The translations under genes and the position numbers were made by a program. From a virus, in the IMG/VR virus record IMGVR_UViG_3300019999_000034, positions 1 to 32,381 of that record: a stretch of DNA of 32,381 nucleotides. One strand, 5' to 3'. The notes beneath the pieces were generated by a model. The model was given only the letters and a program-made list of their open reading frames with translations, made no database searches and was not told the DNA's origin. This document shows, in pieces, positions 29,083 through 32,381 of the stretch. Within the stretch, counting starts at the first letter, position 1. Every line of letters begins with the position of its first letter.

Positions 29083-30831
29083 ATGCCTCAAGCTGCAACG
29101 AAACTTGCGACTGATCCACCGGTCAGCGAGAAGCAGAGGCGCGCCATGTGGGCCGCCAGAGAAGGGCATAGCACACTCGGAATTCCGTCATCTGTTGGGA
29201 AGAAATTCGTCGGTTCTGGACATGACGAGGGCGATAAATACACGCAAGACGAGGCCGAATATCATGCCGGAAAGCACGGCGAGACACATTGCTCTATCTG
29301 CACTCACTTCGATGATCCTGCCGGGTGCGAGATAGTCGAAGGCACGATCGCGCCAGAGGGTGGGTGCAGATTCTTTGACGCCAGGGCGCACGAGGCGACA
29401 GCCATTGATGCCATTGCGTTCGATTTGCGCTCTGCTCGCACCTATGATGCCAACGGCCATCTTCACGTTGAAACCACGAACATCAGCAAGGCCAATGTCT
29501 GCCCATACATGGGCCGCGAAATACCAGGCTGGCAGCAGCTGGGGCTAGATGCGAATAAAACATACCGCCTTCTGCGCCACCCCGATGAGCTGAAGAAGGC
29601 TGCTGGCACATTCAACAATAAGCAATTGCTTATTGAGCATGTTCCGGTGTCGGCCGATGATCATAAGCCAAATAAGACTGTCGGTTCGACTGGCACCGAT
29701 GCCGTATTTGACGGCACGTATCTGAGAAACAGTCTTGTAGTTTGGTCGCGCGATGCCATCGATGCCATCGAGAACGGACAGCAGAAAGAACTCAGCTGCG
29801 CCTATCGCTACACTCCAGACATGACGCCTGGAACTTATAAGGGCGAAGCATACGACGGCGTGATGCGGGACATTTCCGCAAACCACGTTGCTCTCGTGAA
29901 GGAAGGCCGCGCCGGGCCTGACGTTATGGTCGGCGATAGTATGTATGAGGCCGTAGATATGGCTTTCGATAGCGCAAACAGCAAAGGAAATACGCATATG
30001 ACCATGAGGCTTTCCCGTAAAGCTCTGCTGGCTCAGGGGGCACTCGTGGCCTACCTGCGCCCGCGCATTGCAATGGATGAGAAGATCGACATCGCGTCGA
30101 TCCTCGAAGGTGTTACCACCGACAACTATGCCGATCGTAAGGACGGAATTGTTGCGGCTATCACCAAGGAGTTTGGTGAGAAGCTTGCAAAGGATGCCAG
30201 CTTGAGCGGGATGGCCGCAATTCTCGGCGCTCTCGACGGCATGGAAGAGAAAGAAGCCGAGGACGAAGAGTCCGAGGAAGACAAAGAAGGCAAGGAAGCA
30301 AAGATCATCAAGGACAAAAAGAAGAAGGCTGCCGACAAGAAAAAGGCCATGGATGCCGAGAAAGAAGAGAAAAAGGAAGCCGAAGACGATTGGGATGATG
30401 AGGACGAAGAAAAGAAAAAGAAAAAGGCCGCTGACAAAAAGAAGGCCATGGATGCTGAAAAGGACGATGACGAGCCAAAGGTCACCAAGGACGAAATGGC
30501 CGCAGAAATCGCCAAGGCTGTCAAGGTGGCTGCTGATCAGGCTACCAAGACCCAGAAAGACATCCGCGAGGCTGAGAATGCAGTCCGCCCGTGGGTTGGT
30601 GAACTCAACATCGCTTTTGACAGCGCCGAGCAGGTCTATCGCCGCGCGCTGAAGAATATCGGTGTCGCAGGCGTGGATGACGTTCATCCGTCCGCCTTGA
30701 AGATGATTCTTGAAATGCAGCCGCGTCCTGGAGCGGTTACTCGCAGAACACCGTCGGTGGCCCAGGACGCCGCTGGAGCGAAGGGCTTTGCCGAGATGTT
30801 CCCCGGTGCCGATCGCATCGTTGTTTCTTAA
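29083..30831 (+). CDS. DUF2213 prohead protease-scaffold fusion with N-terminal four-Cys module
   Basis: The 582 residues are arranged as follows. 14-45, a short helical module (VSEKQRRAMWAAREGHSTLG). 70-95, four cysteines (Cys70, 73, 82, 95) in HCSICTHF..GCEIVEGTI..GGC, like the high-potential iron-sulfur-type module in other phage head proteins. About 112-285, DUF2213, with His186 (LLIEHVPV) and Ser238 (KELSCAYRY) as likely protease residues. About 390-490, a Lys/Glu-rich coiled coil with KKAADKKKAMDAEK twice. Then a helical C-terminus. It probably cleaves head proteins during maturation and is its own scaffold. Confidence 0.85.
   Translation: MPQAATKLATDPPVSEKQRRAMWAAREGHSTLGIPSSVGKKFVGSGHDEGDKYTQDEAEYHAGKHGETHCSICTHFDDPAGCEIVEGTIAPEGGCRFFDARAHEATAIDAIAFDLRSARTYDANGHLHVETTNISKANVCPYMGREIPGWQQLGLDANKTYRLLRHPDELKKAAGTFNNKQLLIEHVPVSADDHKPNKTVGSTGTDAVFDGTYLRNSLVVWSRDAIDAIENGQQKELSCAYRYTPDMTPGTYKGEAYDGVMRDISANHVALVKEGRAGPDVMVGDSMYEAVDMAFDSANSKGNTHMTMRLSRKALLAQGALVAYLRPRIAMDEKIDIASILEGVTTDNYADRKDGIVAAITKEFGEKLAKDASLSGMAAILGALDGMEEKEAEDEESEEDKEGKEAKIIKDKKKKAADKKKAMDAEKEEKKEAEDDWDDEDEEKKKKKAADKKKAMDAEKDDDEPKVTKDEMAAEIAKAVKVAADQATKTQKDIREAENAVRPWVGELNIAFDSAEQVYRRALKNIGVAGVDDVHPSALKMILEMQPRPGAVTRRTPSVAQDAAGAKGFAEMFPGADRIVVS
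29998..30831 (+). CDS. Nested in-frame scaffold protein (277 aa)
   Basis: Within the protease gene, AAAGGAAA (29983-29990) lies seven bases before ATG 29998 (MTMRLSRKALLAQGALVAYL), exactly where the protease domain ends and the charged coiled coil begins. An internal start would yield free scaffold, as in lambda C/Nu3. This is inferred from the ribosome site and domain border. Confidence 0.5.
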   Translation: MTMRLSRKALLAQGALVAYLRPRIAMDEKIDIASILEGVTTDNYADRKDGIVAAITKEFGEKLAKDASLSGMAAILGALDGMEEKEAEDEESEEDKEGKEAKIIKDKKKKAADKKKAMDAEKEEKKEAEDDWDDEDEEKKKKKAADKKKAMDAEKDDDEPKVTKDEMAAEIAKAVKVAADQATKTQKDIREAENAVRPWVGELNIAFDSAEQVYRRALKNIGVAGVDDVHPSALKMILEMQPRPGAVTRRTPSVAQDAAGAKGFAEMFPGADRIVVS

Positions 30832-30843
30832 GGAGATCGACAA

Positions 30844-31803
30844 ATGGGAAATTTTCAAACGGTAGTTAACACCGTTCCTGGGGTTGGGGTTGCGGGCGAC
30901 TTCGCCTCGGCTAACCTTCACTGGTCGGTAGACGCAGGCCCTGGTGGCCTTGTGGCAGGACCGAGCGGCGTCACGGTTGGGGCCTTTGCGTGGCTTAGCC
31001 AGCCGCTTGACGCAGACAGCGCTCCGGCCATCGCTAACAACTTTGGCTCGGGTCCAGTGGGCGGGTTCGTCCATCGCGAGCAGCAGGGGCTTATCACGGC
31101 GTTCCTATCCGATGCCAGCATGCTCGTTCCGGCTGGGTTCCCCGTCACTCTCATGAATGGCGGCGACTTCTGGGTTGTGAATAGCGGCGCAGGACAGGCC
31201 TTCGTCGGGCAGACGGCATATGCAAACTTCGCAAATGGTCTCGTTACATTTGCGGGGGCGGGCGCACCTACGACTGGCGCAACCCTGACGACGGCCACCA
31301 TCGCAGCCGGCACTGCGGCTACATTCACCGGTACTATTTCCGGTAATATTCTCACGGCTGGAACGGTGACGAATGTCATCTATCTGGGCGCGAGAGTTAC
31401 GGGAACCGGTGTCGCCACGAACACGCTGATCGTGTCTCAGCTAACCGGCGTTGCCGGTGCAGCTGGAACATATGTCGTCAGCATTGGCGAGCAGAATGTT
31501 GCCTCTACGGCATTGACTGCAACGCCATTTATTCTTGCTGGCACTGGCAGCGGTGTCGTCGTTGGGCAGACGATCGTATCGTCCAGCGGCGCGAATGTTG
31601 GTGGTGTTATCGGAGCGTCCGTGACGCAATTGAACCTGCCGAGCGCGGGTAGTTATCCTATCGCGCCAGTTGGCGGCGTGTCTCCTACGACTGCTGCCAG
31701 CGGCACGATTGTGCTCGGTGCGAATGTTGCGACTAAATGGGTGGCTATGTCCTCTGGCCTGGCTGGGGAACTTATCAAAATCAGCGATCACTTGCTGGGC
31801 TAA
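30844..31803 (+). CDS. Structural cement (Gp24-like) capsid protein with extra Thr/Gly domain
   Basis: The 319-residue protein begins VNTVPGVGVAGDFASANLHW, then GPGGLVAGPSGVTVGAFAWL, the landmarks of Gp24-like structural cement proteins located next to DUF2184 capsid genes. These trim or stabilise the capsid surface. After about residue 140 comes a long Thr/Ala/Gly-rich beta region (FTGTISGNILTAGTVTN), probably an inserted surface domain. AAGGAG precedes the ATG. Confidence 0.82.
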   Translation: MGNFQTVVNTVPGVGVAGDFASANLHWSVDAGPGGLVAGPSGVTVGAFAWLSQPLDADSAPAIANNFGSGPVGGFVHREQQGLITAFLSDASMLVPAGFPVTLMNGGDFWVVNSGAGQAFVGQTAYANFANGLVTFAGAGAPTTGATLTTATIAAGTAATFTGTISGNILTAGTVTNVIYLGARVTGTGVATNTLIVSQLTGVAGAAGTYVVSIGEQNVASTALTATPFILAGTGSGVVVGQTIVSSSGANVGGVIGASVTQLNLPSAGSYPIAPVGGVSPTTAASGTIVLGANVATKWVAMSSGLAGELIKISDHLLG

Positions 31804-31815
31804 GGAGCGACTTAG

Positions 31816-32381
31816 ATGAATTTGCGTGAGATGAATCCCCAAGAAGCAAGGCAGACTTTCGAGTCTCACAAGGCTCGGCTAGTCCAGCAAGGCGTTAGCT
31901 GGGAAGAAGGCGTCGAGCCAAAGACGTATCTTCCAGCAGGATGGGCGTCAGATGTCTCTCTGGCTATGGATGCCCAGCCAGCGATCCAGACGGACCCGAA
32001 TTCTGGTGTTCCGTGGATCTTCACCAATATGGTGGATCCGCTCGTGTACCAGATCCTGTTCGCCCCGAACAAGGCCGCCGTTATTTTCGGCGAGCAGCGC
32101 AAGGGGACCTGGATCGACGATACGGCGATGTTCCCGACTGTCGAGCATGATGGCGAGGTATCGAGCTACGGTGATTATGCCAACAACGGCATGGTCAACG
32201 TCAATGCGATCTGGCCACAGAGGCAGTCGTACATCTTCCAGATCATCAAAAAATATGGTGAGCGAGAAGTTGCGCGTGCAGGGGCAGCTAAGCTAAGCTG
32301 GATCAGCGAGATCGACAGGTCTGCTGCTACCCAGCTTAACAAGTTCCAGAATCTGACATACTTCTTTGGTGTCCAGAAAAG
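31816..32381 (+). CDS. Major capsid protein, DUF2184 type (partial, runs off right edge)
   Basis: The frame starts MNLREMNPQEARQTFESHKA with AAGGAG nine bases upstream and stays open to the end of the window (188 codons seen). VEHDGEVSSYGDYANNGMVN, RQSYIFQIIKKYGEREVARA match the DUF2184/encapsulating-protein type of major capsid protein. It follows the cement gene, the usual order. The full length cannot be seen. Confidence 0.85.
   Translation, partial: MNLREMNPQEARQTFESHKARLVQQGVSWEEGVEPKTYLPAGWASDVSLAMDAQPAIQTDPNSGVPWIFTNMVDPLVYQILFAPNKAAVIFGEQRKGTWIDDTAMFPTVEHDGEVSSYGDYANNGMVNVNAIWPQRQSYIFQIIKKYGEREVARAGAAKLSWISEIDRSAATQLNKFQNLTYFFGVQK

Noticed and set aside
29545-31074. Long minus-strand open frame (509 codons)
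   Set aside because: It is the antisense shadow of the Lys/Glu-rich scaffold region; the plus-strand genes there have clear families and ribosome sites.

Overview
The window is a contiguous piece of a tailed double-stranded DNA phage (Caudoviricetes) or prophage. It has dense coding, ATGA/GTGA start-stop overlaps almost throughout, and recognisable replication, lysis, packaging and head genes. Several small proteins resemble families I associate with rhizobial and other alphaproteobacterial phages (19475-19669, 19810-20112, 4801-5331), so an alphaproteobacterial host is likely; this is inference, because no host gene is present. No integrase, excisionase, repressor or att site is visible, so the lifestyle cannot be settled here.

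Layout. (1) 1-5774, + strand, early block: a DNA methyltransferase carrying an in-frame LAGLIDADG endonuclease, a VRR-NUC nuclease, a DnaA domain-IV-like protein, small membrane proteins, a DUF1376 replication protein with an origin-like repeat/palindrome cluster inside its linker, a possible helicase-loader-like protein and several unknown small genes. (2) 5775-6389, + strand: an inverted-repeat regulatory stretch, a hairpin terminator and tiny membrane-protein genes. (3) 6392-8900, - strand: an operon of about twelve very small genes, read from a good promoter at 8872-8900. Its intergenic gaps hold four copies of a structured repeat whose hairpin stems differ in sequence but keep pairing. 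(4) 9010-18958, + strand: virion surface and appendage genes, including two related beta-helix tailspike-like proteins. The larger (1444 aa) ends in about 22 degenerate repeats built around an AWIPPPP core and an NNPPF core. (5) 19011-24612, + strand: a secreted lysozyme-like protein, holin-like membrane proteins, a glycosyltransferase and many small exported or His-rich proteins. (6) 24609-32381, + strand: terminase small and large subunits, portal, Mu gpF-like head protein, DUF2213 maturation protease with a nested scaffold start, Gp24-like cement protein, and the beginning of the major capsid gene, which runs off the right edge.

How it fits together: the left block prepares the DNA (modification, nuclease, replication), and the central minus-strand operon is a divergently controlled accessory cluster. 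The right two thirds build and release virions, with receptor-binding genes placed before lysis and packaging as in a circularly permuted map. The most unusual items are the AWIPPPP repeat tailspike and the partial repeat motifs on neighbouring proteins, the covarying intergenic RNA-like element, the endonuclease embedded in a methyltransferase without splicing motifs, and the origin-like element inside the DUF1376 gene.
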